Positions 1-9,581 are shown, counted from the stretch's first letter. The stretch: DNA of 64,000 nt from an uncultured Planctomycetaceae bacterium (GCA_937916515.1 CALFSX010000062.1:61406-125405); one strand, 5' to 3'. Notes: generated from the letters alone by a model not told the origin. Program-made: numbers and translations.

Positions 1-1
1 A

Positions 2-328
2 GCGGAATGGGTGCAGTTGGCAACTTCCAGGCAGGTGTCGAATGGCAGTGATCCGTCACGAGACTGGGATCAGGGTTACGGCTTTCAGTTCTGGCGCTGT
101 CGGCATGGCGCATTTCGAGGCGACGGTAAAGACGGTCAGTTTTGTATCGTGCTGCCGGAACAGGATGCTGTGATTGCAATTACGGCGAATACTCGAGACA
201 TGCAGGGCGAGCTTAACGTTGTCTGGGATAAGTTATTGCCCGCGTTTCACGGTGAAGCACTGCCGGAAAATCCGGCGGAAGTGGAGCGATTGAACGCGTT
301 GATTAGTGGCTTGAAAGCAACTCGGTAG
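2..328 (+). CDS. Serine hydrolase (beta-lactamase family), C-terminal part
   Basis: This is the 3' end of a gene that begins before the window; frame 2 is open from the first bases, so the listed GTG start at 11 is only an internal codon. The visible part (GYGFQFWRCRHG, then GDGKDGQFCIVLPEQD and AITANT) matches the last strands of class C beta-lactamase/DD-peptidase-like serine hydrolases, in which a glycine-rich strand precedes the final helix. The catalytic SxxK and YxN motifs would lie upstream and cannot be checked. Substrate unknown; such proteins are usually exported esterases or peptidases. It converges on the cytochrome gene to its right. Confidence 0.75.
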   Translation, partial: AEWVQLATSRQVSNGSDPSRDWDQGYGFQFWRCRHGAFRGDGKDGQFCIVLPEQDAVIAITANTRDMQGELNVVWDKLLPAFHGEALPENPAEVERLNALISGLKATR

Positions 329-342
329 GTTAAACGTTTCAG

Positions 343-385
343 GTTAACAGCCAGCTCGACCAGGCTGCTGGTGCTGGCTGTTAAC
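343..385. terminator. Bidirectional hairpin between convergent genes
   Basis: A perfect 13-bp inverted repeat (GTTAACAGCCAGC / GCTGGCTGTTAAC) with a 17-nt loop lies between two converging genes, and its right arm touches the stop codon of the cytochrome gene. There is no strong T-run on either side, so termination would rely on the stem; it may act for both genes. Confidence 0.6.
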
Positions 386-1551
386 TATTCTTCTGGCGGC
401 TTACGTAACGTCATCACGTATTCCACGATATCGATCAGTTCAGTCACTGTCAGCTGCTTTTGGAGATCCTGCGGCATCATTGAGATTTTCTGTTTTTCGA
501 ATTCCTCAACGTTTTGCCTGCTGAATTTCTTGTCAAGGCCTTCCTGAGTACGCAGTGTAATTGCGTCGTCGGTTTCGCTGACCAGCAGGCCGACCACGAC
601 CAGGCCGTTGTCGGTAACTAACGCATAACTTTCATAGTTGTGGCTGATCGCAGCGCTGGGGTCAAGAATTGATACATAGACCGCTTCCCGCGAAAGCTTG
701 CTGCCGATTTCTGACAGGTCGGGGCCAACCTCTTTGCCTTCACCCTTCACTTTGTGACAGTTGATGCACATGTTGGTTTTGCGAAAAGCGATGGCTCCGG
801 CAACTGGATCTCCCCTGCGTTGAATAAGTTCGGCGATCGGTGGCAGGGGCTGCGCGTCAGCTGTGGCAGGAAGCTGAAGGTGCTTTGCTGCCTCTGCTTT
901 GATGGCGGGATCACTTGATGATAACAGTACATTCGCAGCCGCAAACTTCAGATCATCCGCAAGCTTTCCTGACACAACAAGCGTAAGAACGCTTTTTTGA
1001 CCATTCACACTGCGACTTAATGCGCTAACAGCTGCGGTTCGCACGGCCAGTGGTGACTTGGTAGACGCAACCACTGGCAATAAGATCGCTTCCGTTCGCT
1101 CTGCAGCAACATGGCCGATCAGGGTGACCGCGGCCACGGATGTTTTTTCATCACCCGATTTGATGGCGGCTTCCAGTGTTGATCCCGCATTCATTAAAAA
1201 CAAAAGCTCGGCACCGCGGACTCCGCTGGTTTCCGTTGAATGTTGAAGACTGAATCTGGCAAGGTCTTCTGTGATCTCCTGTGGTTTGAAGCGTTCAATT
1301 AACGTGAAGTACTGATCACTGCCGGGATCTGCTTTCAGATATCGCAGGACGGCCTCTTTTGCCCTGGTTGACGATTCAAGATCAAAGCTCTTCAGTCGCA
1401 GAACTGTTTCAACGACAAGTTTGTCTTTGGGGTTTACTTGTGGCGCAGGCTCATCTGCAAATATGAGCGGTCGTACCGACAAGATGATGGCCAAAGTTGC
1501 CAGGGTTTTCGTCGACATTGGTGTTTTTGCTGTGGGGGAGAAACGGTTCAT
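385..1551 (-). CDS. Secreted heme-binding c-type cytochrome with HEAT-like repeats (PVC type)
   Basis: A predicted signal peptide (hydrophobic LATLAIILSV, then a likely cleavage near FADEP) is followed by about 200 residues of alpha-helical HEAT-like repeats. Near residue 260 comes a single CINCH heme-attachment motif followed by GPDLSEIG, typical of the planctomycete/verrucomicrobial heme-binding domain (TIGR02603-like). In related organisms this domain is often the C-terminal part of the large propeller dehydrogenase; here it is a separate gene directly downstream of that protein, and probably accepts its electrons in the periplasm. Translation may start at codon 1 or at the second Met (position 1518), which gives a tighter signal peptide. 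A strong terminator lies just upstream, so expression may depend on read-through or a promoter overlapping it. Confidence 0.85.
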   Translation of the reverse strand: MNRFSPTAKTPMSTKTLATLAIILSVRPLIFADEPAPQVNPKDKLVVETVLRLKSFDLESSTRAKEAVLRYLKADPGSDQYFTLIERFKPQEITEDLARFSLQHSTETSGVRGAELLFLMNAGSTLEAAIKSGDEKTSVAAVTLIGHVAAERTEAILLPVVASTKSPLAVRTAAVSALSRSVNGQKSVLTLVVSGKLADDLKFAAANVLLSSSDPAIKAEAAKHLQLPATADAQPLPPIAELIQRRGDPVAGAIAFRKTNMCINCHKVKGEGKEVGPDLSEIGSKLSREAVYVSILDPSAAISHNYESYALVTDNGLVVVGLLVSETDDAITLRTQEGLDKKFSRQNVEEFEKQKISMMPQDLQKQLTVTELIDIVEYVMTLRKPPEE

Positions 1552-1560
1552 TGCAGCTTC

Positions 1561-1608
1561 ATAAAAGAAAAACCTTCCGCCTGCGTGGATATTCCTGCAG
1601 GCGGAAGG
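1561..1608 (-). terminator. Rho-independent terminator between dehydrogenase and cytochrome genes
   Basis: On the minus strand a perfect 12-bp stem (CCTTCCGCCTGC / GCAGGCGGAAGG, 12-nt loop) is followed by TTTTTCTTTTAT. It sits after the stop of the 1331-residue gene and only about 10 bases before the start of the cytochrome gene, so it either ends the first transcript or sets a lower level for the second. Confidence 0.85.
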
Positions 1609-1638
1609 CTGTGGTTGAACGCCATGGCAGGCGTTTGT

Positions 1639-4600
1639 TTATAGTCCCAACAGACTGTTGAGTGCAGCATCCTTTTTGGCGCCTTCATGAAAATCGAATG
1701 CTCGCATGAAGTGGTCGTGCTGTGCTTCCGGAGTTTTTGGATCCTGAAGGATCTTTACCAGAAAATCGGCAGCGTCGCCTGCGCGACTTCGCCAAATGAT
1801 GTCCTGTCCAGCGGCAGTGTTCCAATTGGTGCCAACCAATTGTTTCCATGCAGCAAAGCACGCGTCTTCGTTTCCGCCAGCTCCAATGCCCAGTGCTTCA
1901 AGATACCAGCGGTCTTTGCCGTCGTGTTGGATTGCCAGTTGAGCCCAAAGTTGTGGGGCATCCGAAGACTTGCTGTGACGAAGTGCGACGGCAAGTTCGC
2001 GTCGAACCTGAGCGGATTTATCGTGCACCAGTGGAGTGACAAATTCAGTGATGTTCAGGTTTAGCTGGCGAGCAAGGCGAATGCCCACGATGCGAATGTT
2101 CGCATCGTCGTCTGCAATCGCTTGTGCGACCGTCTTGTTGCCACGTCCAGGGATTTTACCAAGCAGCCATAGTGCTCGAGCTTTGTAAATTGGATTGTCA
2201 GAAGACGCCAGTTTCTGCAGTTTGGCTTCAGCTTGTTCGCCCATGTTGTGCAGTGACTGCCACGCAAGGTAACGAGTTGCATAGTTGGGGTTCTTGAGAG
2301 CTTCAATGGCTCCCGCAGTTGTGGAAAAGTCGAACCGGGGAACGTCATACTTTCCGCTGTGTGCGTTGGGTGTGATGCGGAACAAGCGTCCTCGATCAAG
2401 ATCTCCCATTCCATGTCCCCCGACTCCTGGGTCGTACCAGTCTGCGATGATTAACGAACCGTCAGGTGCAACCTTGACATCTGATGGTCTGAACCACTTA
2501 TCTTGACTGCCAGTCAGGATGTTGCGGATCTCAGCCTTATAGCCAGCTTTGTCGTTGCTTGTTATGTAAGCTCGGCAGACGTTCGGGCCTGCATCGCAGT
2601 GCAGAATGTGTCCGCGAAACATGGGCAGCAGGTCACCTTCGTAGATTGTGATTCCAGTTGGCGACCCGGCACCGGTTTGAAGCAGGTTCGGTACGACTCC
2701 TGGATCATTAAGGTGCCAGTGTTTTTCGGGAACGTTGTTGCTCATTCCCGTGCGAGCTTCCTTCCAGCCCGCTCCTGTTTTTTCGTCTTTGTAGCCGTAG
2801 TTGCCAAATTCCATGACATAGTTGATGCGCACGCCTTTGTTGCCGTCGTCATCGTTGTCTGATTGCCAGATAGATCCGAATGAATCGACGGTCACCATCC
2901 AGTTGTTACGGAAATTCCATCCCAACGTTTCAAATTCCGTGCCATCCAGGTTGCAGCGGAAGACCATGCCTTCCTGGTACGGCTTGCGGTCGGCCGTTAC
3001 CCGGTTGCCAGCGGTGTCAACGATCAGGTTTCCGTTTTTGTCTTTGATTTCGTGACCGGAATTTCCAAAGTTGAAATACAACTTACCGTCCGGGCCGAAT
3101 GTGACTGCGTGAATGCCATGGTCGTGTTGCGAACCGGCAATGCCGCTGAATAGTGTCTCCTGCTGGTCGGCTTTGTCGTCGCCGTCTGAGTCCGTGAAGA
3201 TCTGCACTTTGTCGCCGGCAGAAACGATGGCTTTGTTGCCCAATACGCAGATTCCGTGAGGTGAATCGATATCTGTGCCCTGATAGAAAACGGTTTCTTT
3301 GTCCGCTTGTCCGTCACCGTTGGTGTCTTCCAAAATCAGAATGCGATCGCCTTCAGGCCGTTTGCCTTTGTGCTTTCGATAGTTCACGATTTCGCAGACC
3401 CATACACGACCACGGTGGTCGATGTCGATATTTGAAGGGCTTAACAATTGTGGTTCTGCGGCGAACAGACTGGCTGCAAGGTCTTCGCCGACTTCCAGGC
3501 CGTCAAGGGCTGCCGAGGCTTCTCGAGAAGCACCGTCGGTGTTCTGAATGGGAGGTTCTGAGTTGTAAACCAGAAACTGAACACTTGCGGCAGCGCCACA
3601 ATTACCTTGATCTGTGCCACCATTATCGAGCCCGCCGCGTGCCTGAAAACGCGTAAACCCTGCAGGTACGTCGAAGGCGACAACGGAATTGGCGTGAGTG
3701 CCTAAACCGTAAGCGACGTCTTTGCCATCAACCTTCAGTGGGCCTCCACCAGCGTTTTTGTTGACCTTTACGTCTCCAAAGCCAGCTGTCGCAGATTTCC
3801 ACTCTTGATCAGTCAGCTTTAACTCGCCATTTGGACCAATAAGTCTTGGCTCCGCCCAGTCCGCCCAGTCGCAACTGTATCCATCGCCCGCGTCTCCAAC
3901 GACCAAAAATAACTGCTTCGCCCCGCTAATATCGATGTCGATATCAACGGAATGCCCAGCCGTTTTTGATGTGATCGTTTTGCTGGTAAACAGTGGTTTT
4001 ACGCTGTTGCCTTTGCCTGGTTTCGCAGCGGGGACGCTGAGTTTGATTTTACGTCCCGTTTTTTTTTGAGCGTTTGCGGTTGGTTTTGGTTCGTCCTGAT
4101 TTTCTTCAAGCTCTTCCCGACTTGGGCTTCTGGTTGTTACGCCGTCCGCAGGTACTTCACCGTGAGCCGTCCAGACGATGGCGTTCAAGACAACTTTGCG
4201 AAAGTTTTCATCGGCCCAGTTCCAGTGGAAGTGTCCACCCGTGAATCCAAAGCCTCGACCGTTGCCATCTCGCTCTGCGGCCCACGCAACGTGTTGAATT
4301 TCTCCATTTTCGATCGCTTTGCGAACGGCAGGATTACCACTATGGGGACCATCCGGTCGACTCATCGTTTCTTTAGGCGGATGAGCTGACAGGATTGGTG
4401 TGACGCCCTGCATTTCCGGGCGAAATCGCATATGATAATACCATTCATCATTGATCGTAAAAGGTTTGACTCCATTTGTGATCGGATGCTTGGGGAACTT
4501 GTCAAAGGTTCCATCCCAGTGCGGGTTGACCGACCAGTCCGCTTCGAAATATCCACCCATCCAGTTCAGAAAGGCGTCGCCCGTTTTTCCGACGGGTGTT

Positions 4601-5634
4601 TCTACAGCATAGTGGATACACACAAGGCCCACGCCTTTTTTCATAAGTGTATCGAATTCGTCGATGTGCGGATTCAGCAGGTGTCGTCCGCCACCATCGC
4701 AGTACACAACAACAGTGTCGGCTCCTTCCAAAGCGGCAAGTCCTTCTGCGGGCCATCCATGTTTAATGACTTTGGTTTCGTAGTCTGGAAAGACTTCCGC
4801 CAGTGAATCAGCCAGTTGCAGGCAACCGGCGTAGTGTTCGTGAGACCAATAGCCGTGGCTTGGCTGCCCCGAAATGAAAACAACCTTCTTCTTTTCTGAT
4901 GATGTGTTGCTTGCAGTAGCTTTGGATGCCAGTTTCTTAATACGGATGTTGCGAAACTGAACTTTCATTGGCGGACCGGCGTGTAGTTGCAGTGCCAGAA
5001 TTCCCGATGGGCGTCGGTCCTGTTTATCGTTGTCGGTGCATTCAATTGTGGTGACTCCGTTGATTTTGTGGACGAAGTTGTAGCCGTCAGCGGTGATGGA
5101 ATACTGGTTCCAGTCTTCGTTTTTGATCTTCGACTGAATTTCTGCTGAATCGCCGACTGCTCCAATCACTTTGGCTTCGAATTTTCCATCGTTGCGGACA
5201 AGTTCTGTCTTTTGTCCTCGGTTCGCCAAGATGCCTCGAAAGCGTTCGCCGTACAGGATTCCCGAATAGGTCTTGCCTGCTTCGAAGTCGGCCTGATAGC
5301 CGCCGACGACCCACTTTTGGTTTTCGGGATCAGGCTCAAAGCTGCGATATTGAACTCCAGAGTTGCCGCCGACAATTTTGTATTCAAACTGAAGTTCGAA
5401 ATTGTCGACTTCACCGCCACGCCAGATGATAAAGGTGTTGCCTTTGGTAGGATTTTCTGCCGTGGTGGTTCCAGTAATGGCGCCGTCTTCAACGCTCCAG
5501 AATTCAGGATTGCCGTCCCAGCCGTCCAGCGACTTACCGTCGAACAGGGACACAAAGCCGTCATCCTGAGCAGCTACCATTGAGCACGGGCTCAGAAAAA
5601 TTGAAAGAAGGCAGCAGTAACTTAGCAGTCGCAT
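1639..5634 (-). CDS. Multidomain secreted DUF1080-ThuA-NPCBM-PVC propeller dehydrogenase
   Basis: Signal peptide (residues 1-22), then a DUF1080/3-keto-disaccharide hydrolase-like domain (about 24-232, starting FVSLFDGKSLDGW), a ThuA-like glutamine-amidotransferase-fold domain (about 249-495), an NPCBM carbohydrate-binding-like domain (about 560-690, YGLGTHANS), a PVC-type membrane-bound-dehydrogenase beta-propeller (about 715-1080, QHDHGIHAVTFGPDG) and C-terminal HEAT repeats. The combination suggests binding, oxidation at C3 and cleavage of sugars outside the cytoplasm, with electrons passed to the downstream cytochrome. That pathway is inferred from domain families; the substrate is not known. 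At 1331 residues it is longer than typical single-function members because of the fused DUF1080 and ThuA modules, but lacks the C-terminal heme domain, which is encoded separately. Confidence 0.85.
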   Translation of the reverse strand: MRLLSYCCLLSIFLSPCSMVAAQDDGFVSLFDGKSLDGWDGNPEFWSVEDGAITGTTTAENPTKGNTFIIWRGGEVDNFELQFEYKIVGGNSGVQYRSFEPDPENQKWVVGGYQADFEAGKTYSGILYGERFRGILANRGQKTELVRNDGKFEAKVIGAVGDSAEIQSKIKNEDWNQYSITADGYNFVHKINGVTTIECTDNDKQDRRPSGILALQLHAGPPMKVQFRNIRIKKLASKATASNTSSEKKKVVFISGQPSHGYWSHEHYAGCLQLADSLAEVFPDYETKVIKHGWPAEGLAALEGADTVVVYCDGGGRHLLNPHIDEFDTLMKKGVGLVCIHYAVETPVGKTGDAFLNWMGGYFEADWSVNPHWDGTFDKFPKHPITNGVKPFTINDEWYYHMRFRPEMQGVTPILSAHPPKETMSRPDGPHSGNPAVRKAIENGEIQHVAWAAERDGNGRGFGFTGGHFHWNWADENFRKVVLNAIVWTAHGEVPADGVTTRSPSREELEENQDEPKPTANAQKKTGRKIKLSVPAAKPGKGNSVKPLFTSKTITSKTAGHSVDIDIDISGAKQLFLVVGDAGDGYSCDWADWAEPRLIGPNGELKLTDQEWKSATAGFGDVKVNKNAGGGPLKVDGKDVAYGLGTHANSVVAFDVPAGFTRFQARGGLDNGGTDQGNCGAAASVQFLVYNSEPPIQNTDGASREASAALDGLEVGEDLAASLFAAEPQLLSPSNIDIDHRGRVWVCEIVNYRKHKGKRPEGDRILILEDTNGDGQADKETVFYQGTDIDSPHGICVLGNKAIVSAGDKVQIFTDSDGDDKADQQETLFSGIAGSQHDHGIHAVTFGPDGKLYFNFGNSGHEIKDKNGNLIVDTAGNRVTADRKPYQEGMVFRCNLDGTEFETLGWNFRNNWMVTVDSFGSIWQSDNDDDGNKGVRINYVMEFGNYGYKDEKTGAGWKEARTGMSNNVPEKHWHLNDPGVVPNLLQTGAGSPTGITIYEGDLLPMFRGHILHCDAGPNVCRAYITSNDKAGYKAEIRNILTGSQDKWFRPSDVKVAPDGSLIIADWYDPGVGGHGMGDLDRGRLFRITPNAHSGKYDVPRFDFSTTAGAIEALKNPNYATRYLAWQSLHNMGEQAEAKLQKLASSDNPIYKARALWLLGKIPGRGNKTVAQAIADDDANIRIVGIRLARQLNLNITEFVTPLVHDKSAQVRRELAVALRHSKSSDAPQLWAQLAIQHDGKDRWYLEALGIGAGGNEDACFAAWKQLVGTNWNTAAGQDIIWRSRAGDAADFLVKILQDPKTPEAQHDHFMRAFDFHEGAKKDAALNSLLGL

Positions 5635-5769
5635 ATTTTGGCCTTAGAAAGTGGGCGGGTACATTAAGCAGCGTTTGAATGCGGCATCACATGGCGTTGT
5701 GACAGGTGACGCCAGTCAGGCAGTTGCTGCGAGCGGTTTTGCAAATGGTGAGTCTGGCTCGTTTATTAT

Positions 5770-7209
5770 TCAAACAAACTGAGAGTATGGTAAACAATTG
5801 GATGTTTGTTTGGAACAAACTACCGATTGTGGTTTATGCACATTTACGATCAAAATGGCCGTCGTCTGCCGTAGTGCAAATTGCAGCGGAACACCGCTTG
5901 GGCCGTCGTGAATTGTTGCTGTTGTTGGGGCGGGTTGCAGTTTTGCGTAGACCTTTTGTGCCAGCATATACATCAGCACACAGGATACGAAAAAACCGAC
6001 TATCGCCATGACAATAATGGCCGTTGGTACTTTACGCGGCCCTGTCAGTTCCGGGCGTGTGCCAAGATAAATCAGGGTTCCTGCCAATGCCGGAAGTCCG
6101 ATTACGGTGCATGCTTGTGCTAGAGTTATCATTGGCACAACACTGGCCTCGTTTCGCAAAGCTGCCACAGCGACCAGCATGCCAATCACCAGGGCCACCA
6201 CCGTCAAGTGGACGGGCCATTTGTCCTGCAATCTGGCACCCTTTCCCAGCGAATCGGACATCACTGTTCCGCCGATGAGTGCATTGACGAGGAATGAACT
6301 AAGAGCACCCGCCAGAATGCCACTGCAGAAGATAACTTTTGCCGTTGCTCCAAACGACGGTTCCAATTGCCTGGCGACGTCGCCTACGGAGGCCAACGTG
6401 ACCGGTTGGGGATTTCCATAGAACACTCGCCACGATGTCAGTAATACGATGGATGTGACAATTCCCAGCAAAGTAATACTGAAGATCGAATCGACAACTC
6501 CCGAGCGGACATCTTCAAGCCCCCAGCCTTTTTCCTTCACAAGATAAGCCTGATAGAACGCTCCACCAACGGAAAACGTCGTGCCAATCATGCCCAGCAA
6601 CGGAATCCAATCCAAAGATCCCGTTGGCGGTACCGGAGTAAACGACTGTGGCTTAATCATCACCACCGCAAAGTTCACCAGAAAAGCGGCAGTCATCAGC
6701 CCCATCAGCAGTTTCATAAACCCTTCGACTGAACGATACAGATCTCTGACCAGATAAAGAGACGCGATAATCAGCAGGTTGGCTATTGCCAGTGTTGCGG
6801 CGCGAAGTTCAAAGCTAAACGGTTCGCTGCCAAAGAGCGGTTCAATGCCACCGATTAACGCGATGTTGTTTGATGATTGAAACAGGGCCACTAACGTGAA
6901 CAGCGTTAATCCCACGAATACAGTAAATGGGCGCCCCACGCGACTGGAGAGTTCGTCACACAGACTTTTCTCGTAAACAGCTCCCAACCGCGCGGAAAGT
7001 GCAACCATGGCGATCATTAAGACCGCGGCAACGATAACTACTGGAAAACCAAGTAGTCCAAATGACGCTCCAACTTTTGAACTGGTCAGAATCGATCCTG
7101 GCCCCAGAACAACCGCCGCGACGATGATGGCAGGCCCAATGCTCTTGAATAGACTTTTCCGCTGTCGACGGTGTTCCATCGGCTGGCTGGTGGGATTCTG
7201 GTGCGGCAT
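5770..7209 (-). CDS. Nramp-family transporter with non-canonical metal-site motifs
   Basis: A polytopic membrane protein of 479 residues with about eleven hydrophobic segments. The Nramp fold is recognisable from the first helix (PAIIVAAVVLGPGSILTSS) and its spacing. Classical manganese/iron Nramp proteins have DPGN in TM1 and a Met-Pro-His in TM6; here TM1 reads GPGSI (residues 36-40) and the TM6 equivalent reads GGAFYQAYL, so the usual Asp, Asn and Met ligands are absent. It may carry Mg2+, another cation or a different solute. The last 50 or so residues are hydrophilic and unlike the family. It stands alone, with DUF1080 genes on both sides. The family call is fairly firm; the substrate is unknown. 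Confidence 0.75.
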   Translation of the reverse strand: MPHQNPTSQPMEHRRQRKSLFKSIGPAIIVAAVVLGPGSILTSSKVGASFGLLGFPVVIVAAVLMIAMVALSARLGAVYEKSLCDELSSRVGRPFTVFVGLTLFTLVALFQSSNNIALIGGIEPLFGSEPFSFELRAATLAIANLLIIASLYLVRDLYRSVEGFMKLLMGLMTAAFLVNFAVVMIKPQSFTPVPPTGSLDWIPLLGMIGTTFSVGGAFYQAYLVKEKGWGLEDVRSGVVDSIFSITLLGIVTSIVLLTSWRVFYGNPQPVTLASVGDVARQLEPSFGATAKVIFCSGILAGALSSFLVNALIGGTVMSDSLGKGARLQDKWPVHLTVVALVIGMLVAVAALRNEASVVPMITLAQACTVIGLPALAGTLIYLGTRPELTGPRKVPTAIIVMAIVGFFVSCVLMYMLAQKVYAKLQPAPTTATIHDGPSGVPLQFALRQTTAILIVNVHKPQSVVCSKQTSNCLPYSQFV

Positions 7210-7438
7210 GTTATTTTCAGTGGGAGGAGGTTGGTGGGCCTATATCAAACCGTGACACTCGTTCAGATGCAAACGTGTGCTGAACTTAGCCAAACGTCTG
7301 GATGCACTGATCAGTTTGAAGCTGAGACCTCGAATCTTGTTGAAATAACGCAGTAACGGGATCTCCTGGAATACCAAATCTACGTGCTGGCGAAGTCGTC
7401 TGTTCTAAATGTTCACTGAATTCAGGCAGTTCGCAGAC

Positions 7439-8698
7439 CTACAGTTTCTTTTTTCGAACAAGATAGTCGATTGCTTTTTGTTCAAATTCCGGCTTCTTGA
7501 GTCCCACTTGTTTGGCTTCGCTGATGGCCTGATCGGATGCCATTCGCGATTGCAGAACTCGGTGAACCAACCAAACAGCGGCGACGCGATTGCCGGAGGA
7601 ACAGTGCATCAGCGTTCCCTGCCCTGAAGGGCTTGCTTTTAATGCCGCCGCTGCATCAGCGAAAGCCTTGTCTGTTAGTTCGCCAGCATCTTTGAATGGT
7701 ATCTGCACAAACGTTAGCCCGAGCGACTCAGCCAGTTGCTTTTCATCCCAATCCAGTTCTTCCGGTTTTCGCAGGCTGATAATTGTTTTGATGCCAAGTT
7801 CCGGCAGTAGCCGGATGTCATCCATCGCTGGCTGAGCGGCAAGCCAGATATCGCCAGCTCGAAAGGTATTGGTTGTTGAACCGATACTTGCTGGTTCCAG
7901 CTTTGCATTCATGTCGAACACGCCCGCCTGTTTCCAACCGCCCTGCGGCACGACTTTTTCGGCGGTCTCTGGAATGGTGATGTCTTTTGTTTGAATGATC
8001 GGTAGATTATCTGGAAGCCGCTTGAGCTTGAAGTTGCGGTAACGAATTTCCATCTTGGGACCGACGTGTACTTGTACTCCAATGACTCCTGACAAAGATC
8101 GCTTCTGTTCATCAAGATCAATCAGGTCGGCGGTGGGCACGTCGTCGATCCAGTGTCGATGATGATTTCCTTCCACTAAAACTCGATACTGATGCCATTC
8201 GCCAGCCGCAAAATTCTGCACGCGCATTTGTTCCACAACCCATGGTTGGCCCTGCGGATCGATGATAACCTTTTCGCCGGTATGCGACAGAATTCGGCGT
8301 CCTCGTTCTTCGTACAGCATCCCGTTGTACTTGTCGTTGTTTGAAACGACATCGCACTGATAGCCCGTGACGACAAACGGGCCAAGGTCTGGCCGTTCTT
8401 TGCTGCGATACTGCAGTCCACTGTTTCCGCCGGCTGAAATCCAGACTTCAGCTCGCAGTTCGAAGTTTTTCACCGGCTTAATGTCTGCGACGATAAAACG
8501 ATTGGCTCTTAAAGTGCCATCCGCATGGCCGATCAGTGTTTTGTCTTTGACTGTCCACGATTCCAGGTCGCCTCGCCATCCGTCCAGCGAATCAGCTTGA
8601 ATCAACGAGGTAAAGCCGTCTTCCTGTGCCATTGCGGATGCAGTGAGTTGTGGCAGAGCAAGCAGAATGGCAGCCAGGGCGGTGATTGATGGTTTCAT
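7439..8698 (-). CDS. Secreted DUF1080 domain fused to a DUF442/tyrosine-phosphatase-like domain
   Basis: After a signal peptide (about 24 residues, ASAMAQ) residues 27-225 form a DUF1080 domain closely resembling that of the 1331-residue protein (FTSLIQADSLDGWRGD). Residues about 275-419 form a dual-specificity/DUF442-type phosphatase domain: GDIWLAAQP, then KTIISLRKPEE, and a CX4R loop MHCSSGNRVAAVW. Catalytic Cys and Arg are present, so the domain could be active. Fusion of a putative 3-ketosugar hydrolase to a phosphatase fold in an exported protein suggests processing of phosphorylated or sulfated sugars, but this is speculation. No operon partner is close. Confidence 0.8.
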   Translation of the reverse strand: MKPSITALAAILLALPQLTASAMAQEDGFTSLIQADSLDGWRGDLESWTVKDKTLIGHADGTLRANRFIVADIKPVKNFELRAEVWISAGGNSGLQYRSKERPDLGPFVVTGYQCDVVSNNDKYNGMLYEERGRRILSHTGEKVIIDPQGQPWVVEQMRVQNFAAGEWHQYRVLVEGNHHRHWIDDVPTADLIDLDEQKRSLSGVIGVQVHVGPKMEIRYRNFKLKRLPDNLPIIQTKDITIPETAEKVVPQGGWKQAGVFDMNAKLEPASIGSTTNTFRAGDIWLAAQPAMDDIRLLPELGIKTIISLRKPEELDWDEKQLAESLGLTFVQIPFKDAGELTDKAFADAAAALKASPSGQGTLMHCSSGNRVAAVWLVHRVLQSRMASDQAISEAKQVGLKKPEFEQKAIDYLVRKKKL

Positions 8699-8855
8699 GC
8701 TGTTTCTTTATGAAGGCGGGGAATACGCAGCTTGCTGATGCTGCCGGAGGGGATTGAAAAATGATGTCGTGTTGCGAGTACGGGGTCCGTCAGCAGATGG
8801 TCAGAACGGGAGTTTATGACTTCCGTTCTGATAGGTTAACTTGATTGGGGACGAA

Positions 8856-9581
8856 TTAAAGCGGCTCAAGGCCGACTCGATCGCAATATTTCAACAGACC
8901 GCAGTTCGTGCAGTTTGGTCTTCGGGCAACGCACGTTTTTCGACCGTGATAAATAATGCGGTGTGAGTATTCAATCCATTCTTTTTGCGGAAGTATCTCC
9001 ATCAGGTTGCGTTCAATGATTTCCGGATTTTGTGAAGCCGTTAAACCGAGTAAGTTGGAAATCCGCCGCACATGTGTGTCCACGACGACTCCTGATGGAA
9101 TTCCAAACCAGGTTCCCAGGACTACGCTGGCTGTCTTGCGTCCTACTCCAGCCAGTGTGGTGAGCTGGTCAATGTTTAGAGGGATTTCTCCGTCGAATTC
9201 ATCGACGAGCTTTGCCGCCATCGCTCGAATGTTTTTCGCTTTAGCTCGGAAGAAGCCGAGCGGGTGCACAATTTTTTCAACGTCGGCCTGTGATGAATTT
9301 TTTAAGGCCAGTGCATCGGGATAACGTCGAAACAGCTCAGGCGTGGCCATATTGACTCGTTCGTCTGTACATTGAGCAGACAGAATTGTGGCCACCAGCA
9401 ATTGAAACGCCGATTCATGGTGTAGAGCGCATTCAGCAACGGGAAACAGTTTTTTCAGAGTGCGGATGACCGACCGTGACTTGGCACGCCGTTCCTGCAA
9501 GGACGCTTGTTCCTCGGCTGACCTGGTTGCAGCTGATTCGGATGCAATCGCCTTTTTGGCGGACTTCTTTTTGTTGGCCAT
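8856..9581 (-). CDS. nth: Endonuclease III, DNA glycosylase/AP lyase
   Basis: Base-excision repair enzyme that removes oxidised pyrimidines and cuts the abasic site. The helix-hairpin-helix LTTLAGVGRKTASVV carries the catalytic lysine (K149), and VVDTHVRR holds the catalytic aspartate (D168). Four cysteines with C-X6-C-X2-C-X5-C spacing (217, 224, 227, 233) form the [4Fe-4S] cluster. The core matches the usual 210-residue length; an additional Lys/Ala-rich N-terminal tail of about 35 residues is typical of planctomycete and actinobacterial versions. Monocistronic, divergent from the DUF309 gene. Confidence 0.96.
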   Translation of the reverse strand: MANKKKSAKKAIASESAATRSAEEQASLQERRAKSRSVIRTLKKLFPVAECALHHESAFQLLVATILSAQCTDERVNMATPELFRRYPDALALKNSSQADVEKIVHPLGFFRAKAKNIRAMAAKLVDEFDGEIPLNIDQLTTLAGVGRKTASVVLGTWFGIPSGVVVDTHVRRISNLLGLTASQNPEIIERNLMEILPQKEWIEYSHRIIYHGRKTCVARRPNCTNCGLLKYCDRVGLEPL

